18,686 bases of DNA from an uncultured Acetatifactor sp. (GCA_910578995.1 CAJTSY010000001.1:112357-131042); one strand, 5' to 3'. Shown: positions 1 through 7,684, counted from the first letter of the stretch. The notes: generated from the sequence alone by a model not told the origin. Numbers and translations: made by a program.

Positions 1-708
1 GACATCTATGTGTGCGAAGACAATGCCATACAGCGGCGGGGCATCGTGCAGATCATTCAAAATACCCTGCTGATAGAGGAACTGGACATGAGGCTCGTTT
101 TAGACACCGGCGACCCTTACGCCCTGTTGGAAAAGGCCAGCCAAAACACCGGCATTTACTTCCTTGATATCGACTTAAACAGCGACATGAACGGCCTGAA
201 ACTGGCACAGCAGATCCGGCTGTCCGACCCCCGCGGCTTCATCGTCTTCATAACCGCGCATTCCGAAATGAGCTACATGACCTTCCAGTACCGGGTGGAA
301 GCAATGGATTTTGTATTAAAAGACAACCCTGCCGAGGCGGAAGTAAGGATCAGGGAATGTCTGTTAAAGGCGCTGGAACTCTATACGCTCCAGACCAACA
401 AGGCGTATAAAGTCTACACCCTGGAAGCCGGAGGACGGAAAATCAGCGTGGATTATGACGATATTTTGTTTTTTGAAACCTCCAGCCATATCCACAAGAT
501 CATTCTCCACGGAAAAGACCGCCAGATTGAATTTTCCGGTGCCATGAAAGATCTGGCAGACACATTGGACAGCCGCTTCGCACGCTGTCACCGCTCCTTT
601 CTGGTGAATAAGAATAACATAAAAGAAGTGGATGTCAAAAACCGCATCATCTATTTTCCCAACGGGGAATCCTGCCTGATGTCTACCCGCATGATGAAAG
701 AATTGTAG
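1..708 (+). CDS. AgrA-like LytTR-family response regulator, 5' end cut by the window edge
   Basis: This is a two-component response regulator that should bind DNA direct repeats when phosphorylated, as AgrA/ComE/BlpR proteins do in peptide quorum sensing. Counting from the first visible codon, a receiver domain spans about 1-125, with the acidic pair E6/D7 and the phosphoacceptor D56 in FLDIDL, which aligns with D59 of S. aureus AgrA. The LytTR DNA-binding domain spans about 137-235 and contains the typical ILFFETSSHIHK and RCHRSFLVN stretches. Alignment to AgrA suggests only one or two residues plus the start codon are missing. The GTG at 10 is not the start, because it would remove the first receiver strand. 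The partner GHKL kinase would be expected upstream, outside the window. No clear promoter lies between it and the acetyltransferase at 862, so the two may be co-transcribed. The family is certain; the signal it serves is unknown. Confidence 0.93.
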   Translation, partial: DIYVCEDNAIQRRGIVQIIQNTLLIEELDMRLVLDTGDPYALLEKASQNTGIYFLDIDLNSDMNGLKLAQQIRLSDPRGFIVFITAHSEMSYMTFQYRVEAMDFVLKDNPAEAEVRIRECLLKALELYTLQTNKAYKVYTLEAGGRKISVDYDDILFFETSSHIHKIILHGKDRQIEFSGAMKDLADTLDSRFARCHRSFLVNKNNIKEVDVKNRIIYFPNGESCLMSTRMMKEL

Positions 709-725
709 ACCAACGTGCAGAATCA

Positions 726-827
726 GGCTCCTGACAAATCATGGAGCCCGAAAAGCAGTGGAATCAGGGAAATACATTTCCGAAAAGCATGGTATGCGGA
801 ACAGAAATTCCGGAAATGCCTCCATGA
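726..827 (+). promoter_or_regulatory. Structured leader upstream of the AAC(6')-like gene
   Basis: GGCTCC at 726-731 pairs with GGAGCC at 743-748. CATTTCCG at 775-782 pairs with CGGAAATG at 811-818 and encloses a GCAT/ATGC hairpin at 787-797. The CCTCC at 819-823 could pair with the GGAG of the ribosome site near 846-849. A 28-codon reading frame (741-827) spans the structure but has no Shine-Dalgarno of its own. The pairings are seen directly. A regulatory role such as attenuation or masking of the ribosome site is inference. Confidence 0.3.
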
Positions 828-861
828 AAAAGAAAAATGAAAAAAGGAGAAGACAAAAAGA

Positions 862-1296
862 ATGATAAGACAGGCAACAAAGACAGATACACATACACTG
901 GCAGAACTGGCCTTACAACTTTGGCCGGACAATACACTTCCCGGATTACAGGCGGAGTTCGAAACCCTGGCATGTTCCGGAGAAGCCGCCTGCTTTCTTC
1001 TATTTGCGGACGATGCGCCTGTGGGTTTTGCACAGTGCCAGCTCCGGCATGACTATGTGGAAGGCACGGACACATCCCCCGTGGGCTACCTGGAAGGAAT
1101 CTTCGTCCAATCGGAATACCGACACAAAGGATTCGCAAAAGAGTTGCTTCAGGAATGTGAAAAATGGGCGAAGGAAATGCGGTGCTCGGAATTTGCAAGT
1201 GACTGCGAACTGGACAATGAGGACAGCCTTAACTTTCACCTGTCTATGGGGTTTGAAGAGGCTAACCGCATTATCTGTTTCCGAAGGAAGATATAA
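862..1296 (+). CDS. AAC(6')-type GNAT acetyltransferase (putative aminoglycoside 6'-N-acetyltransferase)
   Basis: A 144-residue single-domain GNAT enzyme that would transfer acetyl from acetyl-CoA to an amine; in the matching family this is the 6'-amino group of aminoglycosides. The middle and C-terminal parts closely follow the AAC(6')-Ic/Ig type. LRHDYVEG (61-68) and SPVGYLEGIFV (72-82) come first, then the acetyl-CoA loop YRHKGFA (86-92), then CSEFASD (108-114), and a GF-containing end followed by FRRK. Length is normal for the family. The start is set by AAAGGAGAAG a few bases upstream. It may be read with the response regulator upstream. Resistance is not proven: strict anaerobes take up aminoglycosides poorly, so a natural polyamine or sugar-amine substrate is possible. 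Subfamily assignment comes from remembered motifs only. Confidence 0.82.
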   Translation: MIRQATKTDTHTLAELALQLWPDNTLPGLQAEFETLACSGEAACFLLFADDAPVGFAQCQLRHDYVEGTDTSPVGYLEGIFVQSEYRHKGFAKELLQECEKWAKEMRCSEFASDCELDNEDSLNFHLSMGFEEANRIICFRRKI

Positions 1297-1365
1297 GAAG
1301 GCAGGTTCCCATTGAATGGCTCTTCCTGGTTCCCTTCTCCAACCGGGACGGAAATCCATCTCAGT

Positions 1366-1389
1366 GAGAAGGGGCTGTCGCCTCTTTTC
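1366..1389 (+). terminator. Weak hairpin after the acetyltransferase gene
   Basis: GAGAAGGGGC at 1366-1375 pairs with GCCTCTTTTC at 1380-1389 around a TGTC loop, with two G-U pairs. The T-run is inside the stem and the following bases are CGGCC, so this is at best a weak terminator between the acetyltransferase and the kinase genes. The other bases between 1297 and 1492 hold no recognisable gene remnant. Confidence 0.3.
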
Positions 1390-1492
1390 CGGCCAGGCAG
1401 GAATCACAAGGGACCTACAGAGGCCAGGATAGGAACACAAACATCATTTGACAGAAAAAAACAATTTTCCGAAATATGGAAAGGATATAGGC

Positions 1493-2521
1493 ATGACGAT
1501 AGCTGAATTTATATGGGACAGACTGGGACAATTCATAACATGGGGCACTTTCGCTGCGGCGGCCACAGTTTTTCTGGCGGTAACAGGAACACAGCCGGGC
1601 ATCCTGACAATCCTGCTGTTCATCGGAATCCTCCTCTTCCTGACAGTCCGGATCCGAGAATACCTGAAATACAGCCGCCACCTCCGGGAACTGGAATCCA
1701 TCCTGGACGGCCTGGAGCAAAAATACCTGTTCACGGAATGCATCCCCAAACCCTGCGGCATCTATGAGCAGGCCCTGTACCACATGCTGCGCAGGGCGGG
1801 CAGGGACATGGCGGAAGCCGTCTCCGATGCCAGGGCGACTGCCAGAGAATACCGGGAATATATTGAAAGCTGGGTGCATGAAATCAAAACGCCTATCACA
1901 GCCGCCCGCCTGCTCTGCCGCCACGCGGACAGAGAAACCGGACGGAAGCTGACCGCGGAACTGGCCCAGATCGAGAACCATGTGGAGCGGACTCTGTACT
2001 ATGCCCGGGCGGAGAGTCCTGAACAGGATTTCCTTGTCAGGAGGACTGCCCTGGACACCATAGCCGCCGAGGCAATCGAACGGCACCGTTCCCTGCTGAT
2101 CCAGAACGGTGTCCGCATCCAGGTTCAGGATCTGGAATCTGTCGTATATACGGACGGGAAATGGCTCTGCTTTATCCTGGGACAGCTCTTACAGAACGCG
2201 GTACGCTATCGCGGCGAGAATCCCCTGGTCACCTTCACCGCCAGCCGCATAGACAACCAGGTACAACTCACCGTCAGCGATAATGGAATCGGCATTCCGG
2301 CCCACGAACTTCCCCGCATTTTCGATCGGGGCTTTACCGGAAGCAACGGGCGAAGCCGGGGTGGCTCCACCGGAATGGGGCTCTATCTGTGCAAAAAACT
2401 GGCAGGATCTCTGGAAATTCAGCTGGACATCCGCTCTGCGGAAGGACAGGGGACGGCTGTGAATCTGACTTTTCCGGCGGTTTCGGATTCGCATACATCC
2501 ATTTTCCAATTCGACAATTGA
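1493..2521 (+). CDS. BceS-type (intramembrane-sensing) sensor histidine kinase
   Basis: A membrane sensor kinase of 342 residues. Two closely spaced membrane segments (about 14-31 and 36-53) leave almost no outside loop, which is the hallmark of BceS-like kinases that sense peptide antibiotics through a partner ABC transporter. The phosphorylation site is H129 in WVHEIKTPI. The ATPase domain has the N box around N235, DNGIGI (263-268) and a G-rich lid GSTGMGLYL (291-299). The start at 1493 is chosen because AAGGAT lies 6-7 bases upstream; a TTG at 1448 would add 15 residues without a good ribosome site. The BceAB-type transporter that should pair with it begins 932 bases downstream. The usual OmpR-type regulator gene is missing in front of it; only the LytTR regulator at 1-708 is near. 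All kinase motifs are intact. Confidence 0.92.
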   Translation: MTIAEFIWDRLGQFITWGTFAAAATVFLAVTGTQPGILTILLFIGILLFLTVRIREYLKYSRHLRELESILDGLEQKYLFTECIPKPCGIYEQALYHMLRRAGRDMAEAVSDARATAREYREYIESWVHEIKTPITAARLLCRHADRETGRKLTAELAQIENHVERTLYYARAESPEQDFLVRRTALDTIAAEAIERHRSLLIQNGVRIQVQDLESVVYTDGKWLCFILGQLLQNAVRYRGENPLVTFTASRIDNQVQLTVSDNGIGIPAHELPRIFDRGFTGSNGRSRGGSTGMGLYLCKKLAGSLEIQLDIRSAEGQGTAVNLTFPAVSDSHTSIFQFDN

Positions 2522-2583
2522 TATTTACCGAATTTACCCTGACATACCCCCAAAAATGAACTGGCTATGAGAAGCATTTCGTT

Positions 2584-3018
2584 TCAAAGCCACTTCACTT
2601 TCATGACAAAATTCTTCGCGTCACGATACCCGGCTTTGCCATAATATTTCTCATGCATCTCATCCTTCACCGCCTGAAGCTCCACACAGGCGGCCCCCTG
2701 CTCCTTTACCCGCCGCTCCAGTTCTTCCAGGAGCATTCTTCCAAATCCCTGATTCTGATACTCCCCCGCAATCAGGATTTCCTCCAGTGTGTATCCCACA
2801 ATATCGTCATACTGCTTGAAATACCCCATGACAAATCCAACCGGGCTTCCGTCGTCCTCCATAACCAGGGCATAAGCCCCTTCCATATGCAATACCTGCC
2901 GAATCCTCTTCCCTGCCGTTTCAGCCGTCCAACAGCCCTCTTCCTTCCCGTTATAATAGGATAGGTATATGGGCAGAACCAGTTCGATATCCCCGCTGTG
3001 CATCTCCCGTATTTTCAT
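2584..3018 (-). CDS. GNAT-family N-acetyltransferase, substrate unknown
   Basis: A 144-residue single-domain acetyltransferase. The acetyl-CoA pyrophosphate loop is QNQGFG (88-93), preceded by the strand LEEILI (78-83) and followed by the helix MLLEELERRVKEQG. The C-terminal strand pair EKYYGKAGYR gives the usual tyrosine near the end of the fold. GGAGAG sits about eight bases before the ATG. It lies alone on the - strand between the BceS-type kinase and the BceAB-type transporter, convergent with the kinase (62-base gap). AT-rich DNA upstream (3060-3110) may hold its promoter, but I cannot fix a -35/-10 pair. Substrate cannot be told from sequence; small GNATs of this kind act on antibiotics, amino acids, polyamines or protein N-termini. 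Confidence 0.85.
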   Translation of the reverse strand: MKIREMHSGDIELVLPIYLSYYNGKEEGCWTAETAGKRIRQVLHMEGAYALVMEDDGSPVGFVMGYFKQYDDIVGYTLEEILIAGEYQNQGFGRMLLEELERRVKEQGAACVELQAVKDEMHEKYYGKAGYRDAKNFVMKVKWL

Positions 3019-3174
3019 TTTCCGATTCTCTCCTTGAAATCTTCTTGATGGACATTTCTTGTCGTTTTTCCGATATATATTTTATATAATTTTCAGTTGC
3101 ATTTTCATCCTGCCTCCACTATACTAAATATACAACAGCATCAGCCATATAACAATACCTAAACGGCAAATACA

Positions 3175-3378
3175 ATGCCGGACTTAGCCTATGATACAAT
3201 CTCCGCTGCCTTAAATTTGGTTGGCGGAAGATACTTAATGATTGAATGCCGAAACATTCAAAGTCTGATTCAGTTCTATAAACGTAATCATTTCAGCGAA
3301 ATATCGAACATTTCCGACGGCGCAGTTTCCATGGTACAAATGATTAGAAAAATCGAATCTTTCAAATTTGTAACCTAA
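3175..3378 (+). pseudogene. C-terminal remnant of a GNAT acetyltransferase
   Basis: This 67-codon frame reads as the last third of a larger GNAT enzyme. It has a strand-helix with VGGRYLMIEC (16-25), then LIQFYKRNHFSEI (31-43) where the family has a FYekxGF motif, and an ending MVQMIRKI. The N-terminal half, including the acetyl-CoA loop, is absent: upstream the frame meets a stop at 3160-3162 only five codons before the ATG. No ribosome site precedes the ATG. It sits directly before the BceA-type gene in DNA that looks more AT-rich than its neighbours. I read it as a deletion relic, not a working gene. A small standalone protein is possible but less likely. Confidence 0.6.
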
Positions 3379-3453
3379 ATCCATACAAATTCGATACCAT
3401 TATCCCAGCCGCAGGTGTATCATGATATCATCCCCAAAAGAAAGGATGGTAAT

Positions 3454-4212
3454 ATGTTACAGGTAAAAGCAATCGAAAAATATTACGGAAGCAAAAATCA
3501 CGTCACCAAAGCCCTTGACCGCATCAGCTTCGATGTGGCGGAAGGGGAGTTTATCGCCATCATGGGCGCCTCCGGCAGCGGTAAAACCACGCTGTTAAAC
3601 TGCATCTCCACCATCGACGCCGTCAGCGCGGGACACATCATGCTGAACGGACAGGACATCGCATCCCTGCCCCCGAAGGAACTGGCCCGCTTCAGGCGGG
3701 AGAAGCTGGGATTCGTCTTCCAGGATTTCAACCTGCTGGACACCCTCACCCTGGAAGAAAATATCGGCCTGGCGCTCACCATCAACCACGCCGCCCCCCG
3801 CACCGTCCGGGATAAGGTCCAGGATGTAGCCATGCGCCTGCGCATCGACGATGTCCTGGACAAATTTCCTTACCAGGTCTCCGGCGGGCAGAAGCAGCGG
3901 GCGGCCTGCGCCAGAGCCATGGTTTCAGGACAGTCCCTGATCCTGGCGGACGAGCCCACCGGCGCATTAGACTCTAAAGCGTCCAAAAATTTACTGGAAA
4001 TTATGTCCCGCATGAACCGGGACTACCATGCCACCATTCTCATGGTGACCCACGATGCCTACAGCGCCAGCTATGCAGGCAGAGTGCTGTTTCTCAAGGA
4101 CGGGCGGCTGTTCAACGAGCTGATCCGCGGCGGCCGGACAAGGAGCGTTTTCTACCATGAGATCCTGGATGTGCTGGGACTGTTAGGGGGTGATATCAGT
4201 GACGTTATTTAA
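3454..4212 (+). CDS. BceA-type ABC transporter ATP-binding protein
   Basis: The ATPase subunit (252 residues) of a peptide-antibiotic resistance or sensing transporter; it should dimerise and drive the permease encoded next. Walker A is GASGSGKT (38-45), the Q-loop glutamine is Q89, the signature is VSGGQKQR (141-148), Walker B runs LILADEPTGALD (161-172) and the switch histidine is H199. The LDTLTLEENI region after the Q-loop is typical of the MacB/BceA group. The start at 3454 follows AAGGATGG at good spacing; a GTG at 3415 would add 13 unrelated residues. The 3' end overlaps the permease gene by 14 bases, indicating coupled translation. A perfect 10-base palindrome TATCATGATA at 3418-3427, just upstream, could be a regulator site. 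All ATPase motifs are intact. Confidence 0.94.
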   Translation: MLQVKAIEKYYGSKNHVTKALDRISFDVAEGEFIAIMGASGSGKTTLLNCISTIDAVSAGHIMLNGQDIASLPPKELARFRREKLGFVFQDFNLLDTLTLEENIGLALTINHAAPRTVRDKVQDVAMRLRIDDVLDKFPYQVSGGQKQRAACARAMVSGQSLILADEPTGALDSKASKNLLEIMSRMNRDYHATILMVTHDAYSASYAGRVLFLKDGRLFNELIRGGRTRSVFYHEILDVLGLLGGDISDVI

Positions 4213-6292
4213 CATTTCCCTCCGCAATGCCAGGCGGCAAGCCGGAGATTACCTGGTCTACTTCGTCACGGTAGTCCTGTCCGCGGCCCTGATCCACGCC
4301 TTTAACGGACTTGTTTTTTCCCAGGAGCTTCTGGCCCTGTCCTCCTTCATGGAAAGCCTGCCGGTCTTTATTATCATGACCAGTATCTTAGTTATCTGCG
4401 TCATGGGATGGCTGATCCACTATGTGACATCCTTCCTGCTCTCCCGGCGGAGCAGGGAGCTGGGCACCTATATCCTCATTGGTCTGGAAAATAACCAGGT
4501 CGCCAGGCTGTTCTTCCTGGAAAATCTGATCGCGGGGGCTGCGGCTCTGCTGCTGGGGCTTCCCCTGGGAGGAATGATCTTCCAGATGATGCGGGCGGTT
4601 ATCCTGTCCCTGTTCCACGCCCCCTATACCTTCAGCCTGGCTCTTTCGCCAAGGGCTTTAGGGCTAACTTTTGTATATTTTACCGTAATCTATTTGATGG
4701 CGCTGAGCAGAAGCCGGAAGCGGATCCGGAAGCTGAAGATTCATGATCTGATCTATTTTGAAAAAAAGAATGAAAAGGCGGCGGTAAAACAGGGCCGAAA
4801 CCGCCGGAAACTGTTCCTGGCCGCTATCCTGTCGGGCATCGCCGGCACCTTTTTACTGCTGACCAGGAACATGCCCCTGATCATCCTTGGGACGGCATGC
4901 GTCGTGTTTTTCCTGTACGGGTTTTTCCTCTGCTTTTCCTCCGGCGTACCCGCCTATTTTGAGAAACGCCCCGGGAAGAAGTACGTCTCGAATACACTGT
5001 TGGTTTTCCGCGGCCTGTCCGCCAAGATGACGACCATGGGACTGACCATGGCGGCCATCTCCCTGCTCTTTACCGTAACTTTGGTCAGCGAGGGGACGGG
5101 GATGCTGTTTAGTACGCTGTTCCAGAACCGGGTAGAAGGAAGCACTTGTTTTGACATTTTTATCGGAACAGAAGCCTTGTTAACGAATGCCAATACTGCC
5201 GCTTCCGGCAGTTCCGAAAGCGAACCGGATAATTCCGCAGCCGAATTTAGCGCAGGCGCGGCTTCCTTCCCGCACAGCATTCCCAATCCGGAAACCCGCC
5301 TCGAATCCGCCGCGCCGGAATTCAGACCCTACCTGGAATATATCAGGGACGAGATCCCCCTCCTGGCATCCATGCAGTACGATATCTATCAGGGGGAGAA
5401 TCTCCAGGTGACAGATTACATCAATGAAAATGAGGAATACTACACCTATTACAACTATGACCCCCTGATGGCCTACAGCGATTACGCCGCTCTGCGCAAA
5501 ATGCTTGGATACAGCGAGGCCCTCCTGGAACCGGGACATTACATCGTCCACTGTATGCCCTATCTGGGCAGCTTGATGAAAAGCTATGAACAGCCCGTCA
5601 CGGCAGGCGGAACACAACTGCAGCCGGGCGGCGTATACACGGAGCATTTCACCCAGAAGCTTTGGGACGGAAACGGGCGGGGCTTTATTCTGGTAGTGCC
5701 GGATGTATGCCTGCGGTTCCGCCCTGTCAGCCACAAAATCTACGGCGCCATGGCCCTCCGCCCGCTGACCCTGGAACAGGACGACCGGCTTTCGGCGATC
5801 CACGAACAACAATCGGGCGGAAAAACCGGCCTGACCTATTACAGCACAGGCAGCAGTACCCTGATGACCAGATCCTCCCTGGCCAGAGAATGTGCCAGTA
5901 TGTCGGCCTGCACCATTTTCCCGCTGTACTACCTGGCACTGATCCTCACCATGGCCTCCGCCACCATATTGACCGTACAGCAGCTTGACGAAAGCGCCAG
6001 ATACCGGCGGCAGTTCGGCCTGTTGGGAAAGCTGGGCATGGACAGGGCGGAGATGACACGCGCCCTGCACAGACAGCTTGCGATCTACTATGCCATGCCC
6101 GCCCTGCCGCCGCTGCTCATCAGCCTCCCTCTTCTGTGGACCATGGCCCATGCCTTCGAGCCAGGCACCATAGATGGGCCGGGACAGCTCATGGGCATCC
6201 TGGGGACCGCTGTGGGACTGTTTTTCCTGATATACTTTGTGTATATCCTGATGGCTGTCAGCAGCCTGAAGAAAAATGTACTGGCAGAATAA
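4199..6292 (+). CDS. BceB-type ABC transporter permease (FtsX/MacB fold)
   Basis: The membrane subunit (697 residues) partnering the ATPase upstream. Ten membrane segments are visible in the BceB order: seven at about 20-40, 55-80, 108-135, 153-170, 205-222, 226-247 and 280-298, a large outside domain (about 300-570), then three at about 573-592, 630-650 and 665-687. In known systems the outside domain meets the peptide antibiotic and the transporter signals to the BceS kinase. The start GTG at 4199 gives the usual (M)TLFNISLRN opening and has AGGGGG eight bases upstream; GTG at 4190 is an alternative. Residues about 335-365 of the outside domain form a Ser/Ala/Glu-rich low-complexity stretch. 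The gene ends 14 bases from the convergent HTH gene, with no clear terminator between. The inducing compound cannot be predicted. Confidence 0.93.
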   Translation: MTLFNISLRNARRQAGDYLVYFVTVVLSAALIHAFNGLVFSQELLALSSFMESLPVFIIMTSILVICVMGWLIHYVTSFLLSRRSRELGTYILIGLENNQVARLFFLENLIAGAAALLLGLPLGGMIFQMMRAVILSLFHAPYTFSLALSPRALGLTFVYFTVIYLMALSRSRKRIRKLKIHDLIYFEKKNEKAAVKQGRNRRKLFLAAILSGIAGTFLLLTRNMPLIILGTACVVFFLYGFFLCFSSGVPAYFEKRPGKKYVSNTLLVFRGLSAKMTTMGLTMAAISLLFTVTLVSEGTGMLFSTLFQNRVEGSTCFDIFIGTEALLTNANTAASGSSESEPDNSAAEFSAGAASFPHSIPNPETRLESAAPEFRPYLEYIRDEIPLLASMQYDIYQGENLQVTDYINENEEYYTYYNYDPLMAYSDYAALRKMLGYSEALLEPGHYIVHCMPYLGSLMKSYEQPVTAGGTQLQPGGVYTEHFTQKLWDGNGRGFILVVPDVCLRFRPVSHKIYGAMALRPLTLEQDDRLSAIHEQQSGGKTGLTYYSTGSSTLMTRSSLARECASMSACTIFPLYYLALILTMASATILTVQQLDESARYRRQFGLLGKLGMDRAEMTRALHRQLAIYYAMPALPPLLISLPLLWTMAHAFEPGTIDGPGQLMGILGTAVGLFFLIYFVYILMAVSSLKKNVLAE

Positions 6293-6306
6293 AACATCAT
6301 ACCCTT

Positions 6307-7452
6307 TTATAAATATTTCTCCCTGACAATCCGCGTGAGCATTTCTTTATCCAGGAAGGGAGCAATCGGTGCAAGCGCCTTGACTCCCTCCCTGTCCAAC
6401 GCCTCCGCCGCCAGGCTGTTCAGAAAACTCCTGTCCAGAAAGGGGGCGATATCTTCCAGCCCGCCCAGGCCGTTCCTGTCATATTCCTTCCGGGCGATCT
6501 CCTGTTTCACTGCGCCCGGCAGGAACGGCATAAAATCTTCCACATGGCTGATCCCCTTCTCTTCATAAGCCTTCTGAGCCAGCTTTGCTACGGTCTCGGA
6601 CCCAAGAAAAGGCAGGAAATCTTCCACTGTCGCGGTTCCTTTCTCTTCATAAGCTTTCCAGGCCAGCCTGGTCACGGTCTCGGTTCCAAGAAAGGGCAGG
6701 AAGTCCTCCAGATGTCCATATTCCCCTTCCTCTGCCATCCTGTCCGCAATCTGCACCCGCGTTTCTCCGCTTATAAAGGGTGCAAGATCCTCCAAATGAC
6801 CCCACTGGGATGCTGCCGCATAGACAAGGGCCAGCCGGTCGATCTGTTGGTTGCTCAGGAAAGGTGCGATATCCTCAATATTTTTTCCTTCCCCTGCCAG
6901 TTTGTTGGCGATCTGTTCCAACACATTGCCGCTCACAAAAGGCACGATTTCATCCAGATCCTTCCATTCCGGGGAATCTGCGTATTTCAATGCCAGTTCG
7001 TCCACCAAGGCAGTGCTGATATGGGGCAGGATATCCTCTATATCCTTTAACTTCAGCCGGGGGGTCTGCTCTGTCAATTTTTCAAATCCTGTCTCCGCCT
7101 GGACGGGGGAAAGCAGCGGGGCCGCTTTGGCAAATTCTTCTGCCGATACCGGATTTTCTTCCATATACTCTTCCATCTTTCCCTGGACGGCGCTGCGTAC
7201 CAAACCGGAAGTTTCGCCCAAAAGCTCGTCCGTAGTCACCTGGAAGATCTCCGCCAGTTCCGGCAGTTTGCCGATATCAGGCATGGTATTGCCCCGCTCC
7301 CAGTTGGAGACAGCCTGAAAGCTGATCCCAAGCTTGTCCGCCAGTTCCATCTGGGTCATATTCTGCTCCTTACGGAGCCCTGATATCCTTCTGCCGATCT
7401 GGCCCATATTGAATTGATATCTGCTGTTAAATTGAAATCCGTTCTGTTCCAT
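6307..7452 (-). CDS. XRE-type HTH protein with nine C-terminal 28-residue repeats
   Basis: A 381-residue protein. Residues 18-75 form a Cro/C1-type helix-turn-helix, with the MTQMELADKLGISFQAVSNW core. Residues about 137-381 are nine tandem units of about 28 residues with the pattern hxEDhxPFLs..t...LA.ka.eekg, the last one partial; residues 103-136 may be a worn tenth unit. Each unit looks like a short helix, a PFL turn and a longer amphipathic helix, so the array is probably a helical solenoid for binding a protein or other partner. No membrane segment or catalytic motif is seen. GGAGGAG lies just before the ATG. Three TATCAAT-like motifs upstream (7516-7581) may be its own operator. The DNA-binding half is certain. 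I do not recognise the repeat family or the target. Confidence 0.88.
   Translation of the reverse strand: MEQNGFQFNSRYQFNMGQIGRRISGLRKEQNMTQMELADKLGISFQAVSNWERGNTMPDIGKLPELAEIFQVTTDELLGETSGLVRSAVQGKMEEYMEENPVSAEEFAKAAPLLSPVQAETGFEKLTEQTPRLKLKDIEDILPHISTALVDELALKYADSPEWKDLDEIVPFVSGNVLEQIANKLAGEGKNIEDIAPFLSNQQIDRLALVYAAASQWGHLEDLAPFISGETRVQIADRMAEEGEYGHLEDFLPFLGTETVTRLAWKAYEEKGTATVEDFLPFLGSETVAKLAQKAYEEKGISHVEDFMPFLPGAVKQEIARKEYDRNGLGGLEDIAPFLDRSFLNSLAAEALDREGVKALAPIAPFLDKEMLTRIVREKYL
6310..7044 (-). repeat. Nine in-frame tandem repeats (about 84 bp each) inside the HTH gene
   Basis: Protein units begin at residues 137, 165, 191, 219, 247, 275, 303, 331 and 359. Seven are exactly 28 residues, the second is 26 and the last is 23. 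Units 5 and 6 (6631-6714 and 6547-6630) are most alike at DNA level, sharing blocks such as TCTCTTCATAAGC and ACGGTCTCGG, which suggests duplication more recent than the others. Confidence 0.85.
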
Positions 7453-7648
7453 TTTCTCCTCCTGCTTCTGTGGCGTCTGCGGCAGTTATAAGCGCTGCCT
7501 CTACAGACATTGTCTATTGATTCCTTTCGTTTCAGGCCTGTATCAATATTAAAACATCAGCAGGCAGAAAAAGCTATCAATTTATTCTTGAATCGCTGAT
7601 AATCTCTTTTCATTTTAAATCAAGCTCCAATTGAAAACATACTACGTT

Positions 7649-7678
7649 TTGACATACTGTGTCGATTGCCGCTGTAAT
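7649..7678 (+). promoter_or_regulatory. Strong + strand promoter with no protein gene downstream
   Basis: TTGACA (7649-7654), an 18-base spacer and TGTAAT (7673-7678) give 11 of 12 consensus bases. Transcription would begin near 7685. The next protein gene lies on the other strand, so the likely product is the short RNA ending at 7814. Confidence 0.5.
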
Positions 7679-7684
7679 GGCTTT

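Noticed and set aside
1448..1492. TTG start for the BceS-type kinase, or TTGACA here as its -35 box
   Set aside because: The ATG at 1493 has a good AAGGAT ribosome site. A promoter at TTGACA would need a poor -10 and would start transcription inside that ribosome site.
5180..6151. 323-codon open frame opposite the BceB-type permease gene
   Set aside because: Antisense shadow of a GC-rich membrane-protein gene; low-complexity composition and no family match.
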